64,000 nt of DNA from Chlorella sorokiniana (GCA_025917655.1 CP084613.1:1612001-1676000), one strand, 5' to 3'. Numbered from the stretch's first letter, positions 23,283 through 35,758 are shown. Numbers and translations are program-made. Notes: generated by a model not told the origin, from the letters alone.

Positions 23283-25580
23283 TCAGACAGTAATGTTCTC
23301 AATCGGGTGGGCCTGCAGGTGGGAGTGATGGGGCGACCACGGTGCTCAGCACGCTCGGGGGCAGGATGGACAGGGCCTTGCGGGTGCTTCCCGGCGCAGC
23401 CGGCCGCACAGCTGCCAGCCAGACCCACCTTGTCAATACGCTTCATGATGCCGGCAATGACCTGCACAAAAGCAACACGGCGCTTGCAGGCGTGCTGGGA
23501 CAGCAACAAGCAGGGCAGCAGGCAGGGCCGGCAGGCGAGGGAGCTGAGCGCGGCGGCCTCATCAAAGTGTGTCGTAAGGTTTCAGTCACCAGGACTCAGC
23601 ATTGGATTGTTCAATTGCTTGGCATCACTGGCCGCCGCAGCAACACGTCCACGCAATGCATGGCAACGCAATGCAATGGCAGCTTCGCCTGCGCCGGCGA
23701 ATGCAGCCATGGGTCCCCCTGCAGGCCGCCTACCTTGTTGGGCCCGATCTCGTACGAGTGCTGCAGCCCCTTGTCCAGCAGCGTGCGCAGCGTGGTCTCC
23801 CACTGCACCGGCGCCGTCAGCTGGCTGGCCAGGATGGCCTTGATGGCGTCGGGGTCGCTGTGGGGCGCGGCGTCCACGTTGGACACAACGGGTATGCGCG
23901 GCTCCTGGGTGGGTGGGTGTGTGTGGGGGGGGGGGGGCATCCATCCCGTAACGCTCCTTCAGCCCAGGCATGGCACCACAAACCTCCGCCCCCTCCACCC
24001 CCAAAACACAACATTCACCTCGCCCGCACTCCAGCCTCATCCCTCTCCCAGCCCCTCCCCCAACACACCCGCGTGCGCCCGCAACGCACCTGGATGGCGG
24101 TGCTGGCCAGAGCCTCCTGCAGCTTCTCGCGGGCAGGGGCCATGAAGTCGGTGTGGAAGGCGCCCGCCACCGCCAGGCGCACAGTCATCCTGGGGGGCAG
24201 GAGGGGGCGGCTCATGGCCCAATGCGCCAGCTGCGCCAACGGGGCAGGCAGCGGGCAGCGCTGCGGCGCAGCACCGGCCAGGCACCTGGCCTTGAACGAC
24301 TTGGCCAGCTTCTCCACCGCCTCGCAGCCCGCCAGCCCTCCGCTGACGGCGTAGTTTCCGTTGCACAGGTAGTTGGCGATGCGCACGCCCTGACCCTCAG
24401 CCACCTCCTTGCTGGCCGCCTCGCAAAGCTCGGCAACCTGGGGGGTACAGGGGCGGTCGCGCCTAGCTGAGCAGCGCAGGCTGCCATCGCTGCGGAGTCC
24501 TGCACCTCAGCCATAGGCATCCCCGGCTGCACCCCGGCCCGCCCCACACACCTTGTCAGCGGACAGGCCAATGACCGAAACCATGCCCGAGGGCTGCGCA
24601 TCGGCAGCCGCCTGCATGCTCTCGCCGCGCAGCTTCACCAGCCGCACGCCATCCTCAAACGAGATGGCGCCTGCTCAAAACGAGGAGGGCTGTGGGTGGC
24701 GGCCCTCCAAGCCCCACCTCAGCCCGCCAGCCCCGAGCCAGCAGGCTGCGCCGCCCTCCAGCGCGGCGAGCCTGGAGCACTTTCCGGCCCCTCTGTGCAC
24801 AATGAACACACCGCAGACAGGAGCCCCCCGCCCGCACCTGCGTAAGTGAGGGCGGTGTACTCCCGAGGGACAGGCCCGCAGCCACGTCAGCCTCCGCGGC
24901 CGCCTCCTCCCCCTTCTCCGCCTTGAGCTTCTCCAGGGCGGCCAGCGAGGCGACGTAGATGGCGGGCTGGCTGACGGCGGTGGAGTCCAGCTTCTCCTTG
25001 GGGCCTGCCAGCGATGGGGGCAGGCGGGCGCAGCCGGCACGTGAGGCGCATGCTCCCCTGCGTGGCGCCAGTTGCGCCCCCTGCAGCACCCGCACGCCGC
25101 AGCCCGTGCTGCACCCTGCCCTGCATCACTCCCCGGCCCTCCTCCCCTCCCTCCCCCTCCTCCTAGCTGGCCCTGGTGCCCGCCTGCCTGCTCGCCCCCC
25201 TCACCCTTTGCGCACACAGCCAGCAGGTCGTAGCCTAGGATGTCGGAGGCGCGCTCAAACAGCTGTTTGGCGGCGGGCACCGCCGCCGCTGCCTCCTGGG
25301 CCATGCCCACCGTCTGAGCGCCCTGACCCGGGAAGAAGAAGGCCACCTTGGGCTCGTAACCAGCAAACTTATCGTCGGCGGCGGCCTGCGGAAGGGGGGG
25401 GATTCCTTGTGATATGATTTAATGAATGATTTGATAGTGAAGTAGATCAGGCTCAGTTAGGTCCACAAACTTCTAGTGCAACCCATTACCGCCCCATCCC
25501 GCGATTGCTGGCTGGGCCCTGTCGTCCCTACACCCGCCCCCAGCGCCGCCCGCTGCCGCTGCTCGCACCTTCACCACCAT
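23283..25580 (-). CDS. MCAT: Plastid malonyl-CoA:ACP transacylase (MCAT/FabD)
   Basis: Loads malonyl groups onto acyl carrier protein for plastid type II fatty acid synthesis. Exon segments in order: MVVKVRAAAAGGAG (basic, Ala-rich, plastid-type), DDKFAGYEPKVAFFFPGQGA, LGYDLLAVCAKG, KLDSTAVSQPAIYVASLAAL, EADVAAGLSLG followed by EYTALTYAG (nucleophile Ser in GLSLG), MVSVIGLSADKV, VRIANYLCNGNYAVSGGL, RLAVAGAFHTDFMAPAREKL (catalytic His), RIPVVSNVDAAPHSDP, QLTAPVQWETTLRTLLDKGL, HSYEIGPNKV, IAGIMKRIDK and AHPIENITV (stop 23283-23285). Between LSLG and EYTAL the frame slips at CCC 24862-24864, inside an invariant motif. The start is the first in-frame ATG (25578-25580); a longer transit peptide cannot be excluded. 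Confidence 0.94.
23906..23937. repeat. GT/G-rich tract at an MCAT 3' splice site
   Basis: GGGT/GTGT repeats running into about 12 G. On the coding strand this is a C-run with CA and CCCA units ending at the acceptor before EPRIPVVSN. Confidence 0.65.
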
Positions 25581-26122
25581 CTGCCGCCGAGTCCGCTTGC
25601 CCGCGCCCCGGCGCACTGCAGCCCTGCAGATCAGTGCAAAACGACGTCGTTGAGGCGCGATGGAGCCCCAATGCGCCAAACCTGATGTCTGCTATAGCCT
25701 CACCCCATCTGCTGCACCCGAGCCGCGCTGAGCATGGTGGCGGACTGCATTCTGAGGACCGTCGAAATAGTGATGATGTGCAGGAGAGGGCCCGATGGCC
25801 TGATGCAGGCAGCTCAAGGGCCTTCCACCTTGACCCGCCAGGGTCGGCATTCTGGCGGCGGTGCTGCGTGTCCCAACTGCCTGCTCGGTTGCGGGCAGGG
25901 CATCAATCCTGGAGCAGCACAAACGTAAGAGCGCTACATCCCGACCAAGGAGAACTGTGGATAAAATCATAGTAAAAGTGAGGAGTGCCAGGAAAGATGG
26001 AAGTTGGGCGGATCGCTTGCTGGTGAACAGAAATAGAAGCAACAGCACACTCCATCCCATTGATCATACAGTACATGCTGCAACATACAGACAATTCGTT
26101 TATTTAAACATGCTCGAATTTT
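25581..26122. other. Spacer between SPPA and MCAT
   Basis: Should contain the MCAT promoter and the SPPA 3' untranslated region. The part 25925-26120 is clearly A/T-richer than the exons around it. No reading frame or signal that I can support. Confidence 0.45.
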
Positions 26123-29100
26123 TCACACGGCAGCAGCGAGCATGGCGGCATCGAGCGAGACGCACTGCGGCGCCAGCCCGCCGCCCGCCACCTGGCCCGC
26201 AAGCTGCTCCAGCACTGCGGCCTCGCCGCTCGTGAGCGGGCGCCCCACAGCCGCCGCTGCCGCTGTCAGCACCGCCAGTGCAGCGGGCGCTGCTGCTGGC
26301 TGACCGCGCTTGGCTCCTTCCTCCTCCTCCTCGCCTGTCACCTTCTTCAAAGCCGCCGCCAGCAGTGAGCGCATGTCAGGGTAGGCATGCCTGATGGGCA
26401 CGGCCCCCTCATCCAGCGGCAGCCCCGCCTCCTGCTTGGCCAGGCTCAGCGCGCTCCAGCCCCCCAGCGCATCCACCAGCCCCAGCGCCGCCGCCTGCTG
26501 ACCCGTCCACACGCGCCCCTTGGCCACCGCAGCCACCGCCTCGGCGCTCAGGCCGCGCCCCTCGGCCACCCGCTGCGAGGCAGAAAGGGGCGGCTTGAGG
26601 TGGAAAGGCAGCAAAGCAAGGTTCTGGTGTGGCAGGAGGGCTCAGGTCGTCGGGCTGCAAAAGCAAACCCAGATGGCGGCTGGAGAAGGAGGCGGGTGGG
26701 TCCCCACCCCACGCATCAACCCCAACGCCCCCACCTGCTTGAACAGCGCGTAAGTGTCGTCGACGAGCGCCTCCACCTGGCGGCGCTGGGCGCGGGTGTA
26801 GGGCGCCAGGGAGACTGCGCGGCGGCGTTGCGCCCGCCTGGCTCACCTCCACGCGCACGCCCTGCTGGCGCAGAGCCGCGTCCGCCACCAGCTTGCCTGG
26901 AGGGCCCGGCGGGGGGTGTTGATCTGTCAGCGGGCAAGAAGGCCCTGCACATTGCTGAACCGCCAGCAGGCATGCGTGACCCAACCCTCCTCCACCCACC
27001 GCCCCTCACCCCGCGCCCGCAGCCACCCGCACACCTGCCCCCTTGGCACCCACGAACCTGTGAGGACGCCGATGCTGCCTGTGATGGTGCCCGGCTGGGC
27101 TACAATCTTGCTTGCGGGGGCGGAGATGTAGTAGCCACCTGAGGGTGGAGGGTGAGGCGCATGCTGCGCATGAGCAGCCGAGCATGCGCCACCTCAGGAT
27201 TGCCGGCTGCTGCCAGCAGGCTGCAGGGCCGGACTGCATCGGGCCCCCCCCGCCACACACACCCACACACCCACCCACCCACCGCTGGCCGCCACGTTGC
27301 CCATGGACACCACCACCGGCTTGCCCGCCGCCACCAGCAGGGACACCTCGCGGTGGATGGCCTCGGAGGCGACGGCGGAGCCGCCTGCAGGGCACAGGGC
27401 AGGAGGGGAGTGGCGGCGGGCGGCCAGGACAGTCGGGCCAGGACAGTCGGGCGGGGCGGCATCGCCTTGAGGCGGTGCCAAGCGCGAGCCATTACAGGAG
27501 CGGGGGATGGGGGAGCCCTTGAGGCAGGAGGGGCGCTGTGCTGAGCCAGGCACGCACCCGGGCTGTCAATCCTCAGCACCACGGCGCGCACGGCATCGTC
27601 CCGCCGCACCGCCTGCAGCGCCTTCACCACCGGCAGGGAGGCGATCTTGTCGTTTGAGTCGCCGCCCAGGGACGGGCTGGCGCTGGGCCCAAGATTAATC
27701 GGGCCAGTGAGGGTGAGCAAGGCGACTGTGGGCCGCTCCCCTGCCAGCGCGTTGAGCCCACCCTGCGGCTGGGCTTTCACAGCAGCATCGCCACCGCTTC
27801 CCTGCCGCGTATCCTCCTCCTCCACGCTTTGCGGGAGGCCCAGCAGCGCCCGGCCCAAGCCTGGGCAGCTGCCAGCGCCTCGCCAGCAGGGGCTCCCAGC
27901 GACCGTGCACCCACCAGCAGCCCCGCCAGCCGCTCCTTGCGCTGCAGCTGGGCCTCCCGGCGAGCCCGCTCCCGCTCCAGCGCCGCCACGTACTTGGCCA
28001 GCGGCACGCGCCTCACCCGTGCCGCGGGCTCTGCATCGGGTCTCGCAGCAGCCGCTGCAGGCTTGCCCGCCACACGCAGGCCAGCCCCGCCTCGTCCGCC
28101 AGCCTGGCGCCAGCTGGCTGCTGCGCCGCGGCCTCGTGCAGCCGCGCCGTCAGCTTGATGGCCTGGTCTCGGTGCAGCGGGCGTCAATCAGGCGCAGCGC
28201 TGCTGCTGCAGAGGCCTCATGTGGAGCTTTGTCGATGGCGGCGCGAACCTGTGGGAGGAGGGCGGAGATGCTGCCTGGCACAGGTTTGTGTTGTACCGCT
28301 GCAAGCCAGGCAGCGATTGTGCTCTTCGTTGCATCGCTTTGCTCTGTGGCAGGCCACCCCCTACCCCAGCCTGACCCACCCAGCAGCAGGCAGCCGCCGC
28401 ACCTGCGCCTCCGTGAGGCCCCGCCCCGCGCAATGCCCGCCACCACCTGCCCGTACATGCAGTCCAGGGTGGCCTGCACCTGCTCCCGCTGCGCCGCCGT
28501 CGAGGAGTGGTTGGTGAGGAACGAGGCAGCGCTCTTGTATTCCTGGGGAGGGGTGGGGGGTGGGGGACAGGGTTTGGGCTGGCCAGCGGGGATGCTGCCG
28601 GCTGGTCGGAGCCGAGGTGGGGGGCCACGCCACGGCAACCAGCGCGCCTCCTGTGCCTCACACCAGCCACGCTGTCCTCACCTCTCGCGCAAAGAATGTC
28701 GGCGACAGCCGCCAGCGGTCCAGCAGGCCGCGCGCGTATGGCATGGCTGCAGCCAGCCCCGTCACCGACACCAGCCCCCGGCTGCGCCGCCACCACGTCA
28801 AAGGCAGAGGCCAGGTAGAAAGCAGAGGTGGCGCCTGCCCCACCCTCGCCAAAGGCGTGGGCATAGATGAGCGCCGGGCGCGTCCCGCGGACTGTTGCCT
28901 GCGCGCACATCGTGCAAGAGCAGCCCGCTTGCGGTCGCCAACTCACGACAGCAGGGGCGGCTGGCCGCCTCTGGTCACCCTCATGGGCCGGCACAGTGCT
29001 TGGCACCAGGAGCGGGCGACCAGCTGCCCCCGCTTGCCTGAAGTGGATGACGGCATCGCGCAGCTCCTGCACCTGCGCCAGCCCCAGCCCCAGCTGGTCG

Positions 29101-29551
29101 CCAGCCAGCGCCAGCAGGCCCGCCACGTGCTCGTCGCTGCCTGCCGCACGCAGCGCTTCGACCGCCTTGTGCAGCGGCAGCTGGGCGGCGGCGGGGGCCA
29201 GCAGGGCCTGCAGGCCGCCGGGCGGGCCACCTCCCTCACCGCCGTGCCCTCCAGGTCCAGCTCCAGCAGGAAGGCGCCGGGGGCAGGGCCGCCGCAGCCT
29301 GGCGACAAGGTGGCAGGACCGGTGGTAGGCCTGCCTGGCACGCAAAGCTGGCTGGGCAAGGGAGGATGCTGTCGATGCACCGCGTGCGCAGAGGGTCGAG
29401 GGGCCACAGGCTGCGGAGCTCGTACCTCGAGGCGGCGGCGCACTACCACGGCGGCAAGCACGGTGCTGCCAAGGCTCAAGGCACCAACAGTGGCCAGACC
29501 CTTCACGGCTCGCTGTCTGAAGCGGGCCCAGGCGGATGCCGTTCCGGACAT
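26123..29551 (-). CDS. SPPA: Plastid SppA-type protease IV
   Basis: Membrane-associated serine protease of the long (double-domain) SppA family; plant SPPA is a light-induced thylakoid enzyme. N-terminus MSGTASAWARFRQRAVKGLA then GALSLGSTVLAAVVV suggests a targeting region plus a hydrophobic anchor. First half: FLLELDLEG, PLHKAVEALRAAGSDEHVAG, LALAGDQLGLGLAQVQELRD, ATSAFYLASAFDVVAAQPG and EYKSAASFLTNHSST, whose Lys (near 28535) matches the general-base Lys of E. coli SppA. Second half: VVKALQAVRRDDAVRAVVLR followed by IDSPG, SEAIHREVSLLVAAGKPVVV and MGNVAASGG, with the nucleophile Ser near 27290, then YYISAPASKIVAQPGTITGS and VWTGQQAAALGLVDALGGWS. The Lys/Ser dyad is therefore present. It ends LDAAMLAAAV, TGA 26123-26125. 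Confidence 0.92.
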
Positions 29552-30261
29552 CCTGAAAGTTTGCCTGTCCTTCGATCACTTCTGCCGGCACAGAGCGCCG
29601 TGTCCCTGCAGGCTCTATGAAGCACGTTTCGACTTTGGAATGCTCCCGCAAATGAGCACTGACGCCTGAGAGGTACGTCCGAACGATTCAAGCAGTACAC
29701 GAGCGCCAAGTTTGTTGCGAAGCTCAAAAACAACCCACACTATGTATAGTGAAGCAAGCCGCACTAACATGTATAGGAGAAGGGCGGCTTCACGCATCCA
29801 AGGAGTCTGAAGGGACGGGCACGCGCCGACCGGCACCGTACAACGCACGAGAGCGCTTGAGCAGGCAGGTGGAGCTGAACCAGCTGGCTCTACTACACAC
29901 TTTGACTTATGTCAACAGCATCCTAGCCAAATGCTGAGCAGTAGGATTTTAATGTCATTACCAAACCAGGCAGAGAGCCTTGAATGTTCTTGCTCAGGGT
30001 GCAACCGCATCCTCAGCGGCTACGAAGCAGGTATGCCTGCAACAAGGCAGTGCAAGTGTATCAGTCTGTAGCATTGAATATGGAAACGTGGTACTTCGAG
30101 TGAAGTGTGGTACTGCGGCTGATAAGACATGGATGTGGGCAACCCGAAGGCGGTCAAGGGCTGTCAGTTTCTAAGATGTGTGGAAGAGACTCCATCAGGC
30201 CAAGTTAAAGTGAATCCTTTCTGCCGTGTTGGGCATTCCTCCTCCCGACGTAATCTGTGGC
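29552..30261. promoter_or_regulatory. Divergent promoter region, SPPA / SMC
   Basis: Spacer of 710 bp between opposite start codons, less GC-rich than the exons. It contains TATGTATAG near 29742, which could serve as a TATA-like element for the minus strand; that role is a guess. Confidence 0.45.
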
Positions 30262-33200
30262 ATGGCTGCTGATTTCGAGGAGCAGGCTTCGGAGGGAGGA
30301 AGAACAGATCAAGAGGAGCCTAAGGCAGCCCCTGTCACAGAGGCAGGCAGGAGGCTGAGCCTTCGAGCAGTCGAGCTTCAAGGCAAGGTTGCTGGGTGAA
30401 ACAGTTGCAAGTGCACAGCAGATGCACCGAGGTTGTCCATATGAATTGCCACTGACGTGCACTCGGACCGCCTCAGGTTTCAAGAGCTATGCTCAGCGTG
30501 TCGTGGTGGGTGATCCCTTTGGGCCGTTCACCGCTATCGTGGGCCCGAACGGCAGCGGGAAGAGTGTGCTGGTGAGGAGGGGGTGAGAGATATGCTCTGT
30601 GGCACCTGCTGCCTCAGCAGGCACTGCGAGAGATCCGAGCGCTGCTGCCTCGGTCTCTGCATCCTTCCGTTTGCTCCACGTTACTGTTGCTTGCAGGGCG
30701 AAGCCATCGCTTTTGCCCTCGGGAAATGCGCGCATGCTGCGAGCACACAACCTGGGGGCCCTGGTGAACGCCACACCCGGCGTGCCGCCCTCCGCCTCCA
30801 CAGCCGAAGTCATCATCCACTTTGACCTGCTGCCAGCTGGTAGGGGTGAGGAGGGCAGTGGCGACAGCTGCGGGCGCAGCCCGCCATGCGGCGGCAGGCT
30901 GCTCTCATGTCGGTCGCCTGCTGGTGCGGCGGCGGGTCAGTCGCAGCGGCCGCTCAGACATTGCTGTGCACATGCTGCCCGCACCATCCGGCCGTGATGC
31001 TGTGCAGCCTGAGGACAGCCGACCTGCCTGGCAGCCCATCACTGCCGCCGGCCTTCGAGACATGCTGTCCCCCTGGGAGTGCAAACAGACGCGGTGGATA
31101 GGTGGGGATGGGGGCGCGCCCTCGAGACCGGTGACCGATCATCAAAGCCCTGCTTGGGGGGTTGCGTTGCTCTCTGGAAGATCGTCCCTCTTTCCTCCCC
31201 TCCTGCTCTTCCTCCGCTCAGGTTTGTCGTGACGCAGCAGCGGCACGCGGTTGAGGTGCGGGAGCCCGCCGCCCTGGCCTCCTTTCTGGAGCTGCTCATC
31301 GGCAGCTCGGGGCTGCAGGAGGAACTGCGGGGCCTTGAGGCGGAGGAGGCGGAGGCAACGGGGGCGATACGATGCGACCGAGGATGCGGTTGAGACGTGA
31401 GCTGCAGGGGGAGGGAAGCAGGGAGGGGGTCATGCATAGAAGAAGTCATGCATAGCCGCCCGGCCCAGCTCTGGTCCGTGCTTGAGCCATGCTCCCTGGC
31501 CCTTGTCGGCATGCACCCTCCGTCCTTCCAGCCTAGAGCTCAAGCGTCAGCGTTTGGCCCCCGAGGTTGCACGCTGGAGGCGGTATGAGGAGCAGGCAGA
31601 GTCAGTTGGCAGGCGCCGTGCGCGGGTGCTGGGGCAGCAGGCCAGCCTTCTGGAGCGCCAGCTGGCCCAGGAAGAGCGGGGGTAGAGGAGGCGCGGGCCA
31701 GGGTGGAGGGCAGCATGGCAGAGCAGGCTGAGGCCAAGGCCGCGGCAGACGACTTGCTCGCCAGCAAGGCGGTGGCCCAGGCGGAGCATCGAGCTGCCCA
31801 AGAGGAGGCTGCAAGGCTGGCGCAGTCGTCGGAGAAGGCCCAGCTGCTGGCCGCGAAACTGAGGGTGCAGCTCAAGGCAGCCCAGAGCTGCAGCAGCACC
31901 AAGACCCTGCAGCGGCTGCAGGAGCAGCTCAGAGGAGCGGAAGGCGAGGCAGGGCAGCAAGAGCAGGCTCTTCAGGAGGCAGCAGCTGAGGTGGAGCACC
32001 TTTGTGCCAGAGAGGCAGAGCTGACCGCCGAGGTTGGCAGGCTTGGCAGGGCAGTTGAGGCGACCTCCAATCTCAGGGCTCTGGCAGCAGCCCTGTCCTC
32101 TGCCCAGGCGCGCCGTGACAGGGCAGCGACACACCTGCAGGAGGCTCAGCAGGAGCAGCAGCGGTCATCTGACCGCCTCGCGGCAGCAGAGGCAGCAGCA
32201 GCAGTCGGGGCTGCAGCAGCACTGGAGGACGAGGCGAAGCTGCAGGGTGCGGCAGCCACCATCGCCCGTTTTCAGCAGCAGCAGAGCGCTCTGCAGGGTG
32301 AGGCGCAGCAGGCCGCCTCCCGTTTGCAGGCGGTACGCAGACGGCAGTACGAGTGCATGGCCCTTGTCCAAGAGGTGCAGGCCAGGCTGGCTGCCACAAC
32401 CAAACAGCTGGCTGAGCTGGAGGGTCAGGCGAGCTCTGCAGCCCAAGGCAGCGGGCACGGACGTGTGGGTAGGCAGAGCAGCGACCAGGCTGTGAAGGCC
32501 CTGGCGGAGGCATGCGCAGAGGGCACCTTTCATGGCAGGCTGCACAGCGTGGTGCGCTTGGTGCCCAGCGAAGCGAAGGCAGCGGGTACAGCGGTGCACG
32601 CCGCGCTGCGGCAGTGCATCAACCTGGCCAGCTGCCTGGTGGTTGCCAACCGCTCGACAGCGCTGCGGGTCGTGCACCACTTTGAGCGGCACCGGGTGGG
32701 GCTGGCCACCTGCATGATCCTGGCGGAGCTGCAGCAGCACCGGGGCACAGCCGGCGACAGCACGGCGGCCATGCCGGCACCCACCCTGGCATGCGCCCGC
32801 TGCCAGAGTGCGTGGAGGCCAACCCGCGGGTGCCCGGGTCTGCCGCTCTGGTGGAACACCTGCTGGGCAGCTGGTGGCTGGTGCCCGACCGCGAGTCGGC
32901 GCTTGCAGCGATGAAGCGGGACCGTTCGGGCGCACCCGCTGCTGGCAGCATCCGGCCGGGCAGGCACCTCGTCACACCGGCTGGAGAGGTGTTCAAGGCG
33001 GATGGGGAGGTTGTGGGCTCGCAGCCGCAGGCCCCACACCTTCGCCCCTACCTGCTGGGTCCGCACTATGCCCCGGTTGGGGGGCCTGCAGACGCTCCTG
33101 AGGGCGTACCCGCAGAGGAGCTGGAGGCCGAGCAGCGGCATCTGAGGCAGCAGGTGGAAACGCTGCGAGGGCAGGAGGCGGAGGCTGGGCAGCATGCGGA

Positions 33201-35690
33201 GGAGGCCCTGGCCCAGGCAGAGCAGGCGGCGGCGGAGCTGGCTGGCCTGCAGCACACGCAGCGTGAGTGCAGCCGGCACTTGGAAGCAGCACAGCAGCTG
33301 CACGAACAGCTTCAAGCGGCTGGGCTGGCCACCGGTGCCGACGGCCGCCTGAAGCAGCTTGAGCGTGCAGTGCATGCCACACGACGGCAGCAGACCGATG
33401 CCGCTGCAGCTGTCCAAGCCGCGGGGGTGGATCTGGCGGATGCGGAAGGGCAGCGCAGCGCAGCCCAGCAGGCCTACGAGGCTGGCATGTCCTGCAGCCA
33501 GCACGGCAGCAAGCTGCTGGCCGCCGACAAGGAGCTGGAGGCGGTGCGGCTGCAGCTCCGAGCGGCGCAGGAGAGGCAGGCGGGGGCCAAGGGAGCCTTG
33601 GCCGCCCTGGAACGCCTGCGGCATCAGGCAAGAATTGCCCGACGAGCAGCCGAAGAGGCAGAGGGAAGGGCTGAGCGGCTGCAGCGGCGGGTGGAGGAGC
33701 TCGGGAGGGGCGCGGGGAGCAACCAGCAGCAGGCAGACAAGTTGGCGGGAGCCCTGGAAGCGCTGAGGCAGCGGAGCAGCAGGGTAGAAAGCGAGTGGAG
33801 GGCGGCTGTCCGCAGGCATGAAGCCGCGACGCGTGGGTGCCAAGAGCAGCGTGCTGCTCTCAGGCAGCACCAGGAGCAGCAGCGCAAGCTCGGGCAGCAG
33901 CTCCAGCATGTAAGGGCACAGCTGGCTGCGGCAGGGCCGGGTGACGACGATGTTGCAGACAGATCCCCAGAGCGCCAGGCTGCAAGCACACAGCGGAGCA
34001 GCAGTGATGGCTCAGACCCAGGTGACACCCGCCAGCAGCAGCGGCGCAGGCTTGTGCGGCAGGGCAGCACGGGAGGCAGCAGCATGGAGGAGGCTGAGGG
34101 GTCTGCTCATCGCTCTCCCCTCGGTGCCGCAGCACCACGCAGCAAGCGCCGCCCAGCACTCCCCTGCACGGATGATGAGCACACAACCGCCGCCAGCAAG
34201 TTTGGCAGCCAGCAGGTGGGCAGCAAGAAGGGGCGGGCGCGGCGGGCGTCCAGACGCGCGCGCCTGGTGCGCGGCACCAGCAGTGGCAGCGACACAGAGG
34301 GCAGCGATTTCGAGATCCAGGCTGCGCCCGCCAGGGGCCGCCGGGCGGCGGGAGCCACCAGGGCTGCCAGGCCAGCCAGCACCGCCAGCGCGGCTTGGAG
34401 CGAGGCAGCAGTGGCGGCTGCGCTGCTGGACCTGGAAGGTCGGGAGCATGAGCTGCGGGTGGGCTCAGCAGCGGGGAGGGGGTTGGGTGAGGTTTGCAGG
34501 CGGCAAAGGAGGGAGCGGGAAGGGGGAGTGCGGGTCCCTCACACAACAGCATTGCATGTTGACGGACCAGAAGCGCTTCCCTTCGTGGCCACTTTTTCAG
34601 AGCCTGCGCAGCTCCCTTGACCCCTCGGCGCTTGCGGAGGACGCGGCCGCAGAGGCGCAGCTGCTGGAAGTCAGCGCCGAGTTGGAAGCGATGGCCGACA
34701 GGCTGGCGGCGCTGGAGGCCAAGCGGGGCAGCTTGCAGGTGCGTCTGCTGGCCCCCCGTGCTGCATGCAGCTCCCAGGTGCAGGCTGGCACGGCCGCGCT
34801 GACCTGCTTGGCCGCCTGCGCAAACCTGCTGTTGCCAGGCAGAGCGGTACCGCCGCTTCCATGGTGCGCTGAGCGAGGTCAACCGCCACCTGTCGCCCAT
34901 CTACGCACGGCTGACAGGGGGCAGGGAGATGCATACTGCAGGCGAGGCAGGGAGGACTCACCTGTTCATCCATCTGTTGTTCACATGCAAGTGTCAGTCC
35001 TAGTTGCCGGCTGACAGCTGGGCGTGCGGCCTCTGAAAAATCAAAGCAACCCCAACACACACCTGCGCGCACCTCCCTCCACGCCCCACAGCTACAATGA
35101 AGACGTGGCGGCGGCGTTTGCAGACGGGGTCACCCTCCACGTCAGGTGGGGCTGGCAAGCGGAGGTCACCCGCCTGGCAAGCCTCAGCTCCCCACAACCG
35201 CTGTCACTGCCCCTTTGAATGCAGGCCCGACTGCCAGCGCTGGCGCCCCTTCCCAACTCTGAGCGGCGGGCAGCAGGCGCTGGCCACCCTGGCGCTGTGC
35301 TTTGCGCTGCAGGCCGCCCTGCCCTCCCCCTTCTTCTTCTTCGACGAAATAGATGCCGCCTTCGACACGGTGGGCGGGGGGCGGGTGGGGGCGACGTTGA
35401 AGGGGCCATAAGCTGGAGATGCACCCCGGAGCACAGACCGCCAGGCGATGTGATTGCACACACTGCCCCCTGCCGCCGCGCAGGCCAACGCTGCCCGCGT
35501 GGCCGACTTCATCGCGGCGCAGCAGCGGGCGGGTGGCGGGTGTGCCCCGCAGTACCTGGTGGTCAGCCACCGGCCCCAGGTGTACGAGCGGGCGGGGTGC
35601 CTGGTGGGGGTGTACAGCCGGGGCCGCGCCTCCCATGCCGTCACGCTGCACGCGGGCAGCGAGGGCCAGGGCGGCGCCTGGGGCCGCTGA
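30262..35690 (+). CDS. Divergent SMC-family ATPase
   Basis: SMC protein: N-terminal ATPase half, coiled coil, hinge, returning coil and C-terminal ATPase half. MAADFEEQASEGG opens exon 1 (30262-30382). Exon 2 gives GFKSYAQRVVVGDPFGPFTA and IVGPNGSGKS (Walker A). Then EAIAFALG, RMLRAHNLGALVNATPG, a long coil (31703-32460), a hinge (GTFHGRLHSVVRLVPSEAKA, NLASCLVVANRSTALRVVHH, RHRVGLATCMILAEL) and a second coil interrupted by a Ser/Arg/Lys-rich insert (about 33955-34400). The head closes with RYRRFHGALSEVNRHLSPIY, RPDCQRWRPFPTLSGGQQAL (signature), PFFFFDEIDAAFDT (Walker B), ANAARVADFIAAQQ (D-loop) and QYLVVSHRPQVYERAGCLVG. The His after VVS resembles the H-loop of prokaryotic SMC and Rad50; SMC1-4 lack it. 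I cannot assign it to SMC1-6. Frame slips near 30720. Confidence 0.85.
30383..30476 (+). other. Probable GC-AG intron in the SMC gene
   Basis: Exon 1 ends CTTCAAG and the intron starts GCAAGG, a typical GC donor. It ends CCTCAG before GTTTCAAG. Joining gives AVELQGFKSYAQ, the expected SMC N-terminal motif. A nearby GT donor (30388) with another acceptor would add about 20 residues in front of the motif and fits the family worse. Confidence 0.6.
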
Positions 35691-35758
35691 CGTGGGGGCT
35701 GCGCGGGCGCCTGCACCCCCGCTCGACGGGTGGGTCGCAATGGTTACGGCCCAAACGC

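Noticed and set aside
26123-29551. Two separate ClpP/SppA-like genes
   Set aside because: The Lys half (EYKSAAS) and Ser half (AASGG) are both needed in long SppA proteins and lie in the usual order on one strand without a gene boundary.
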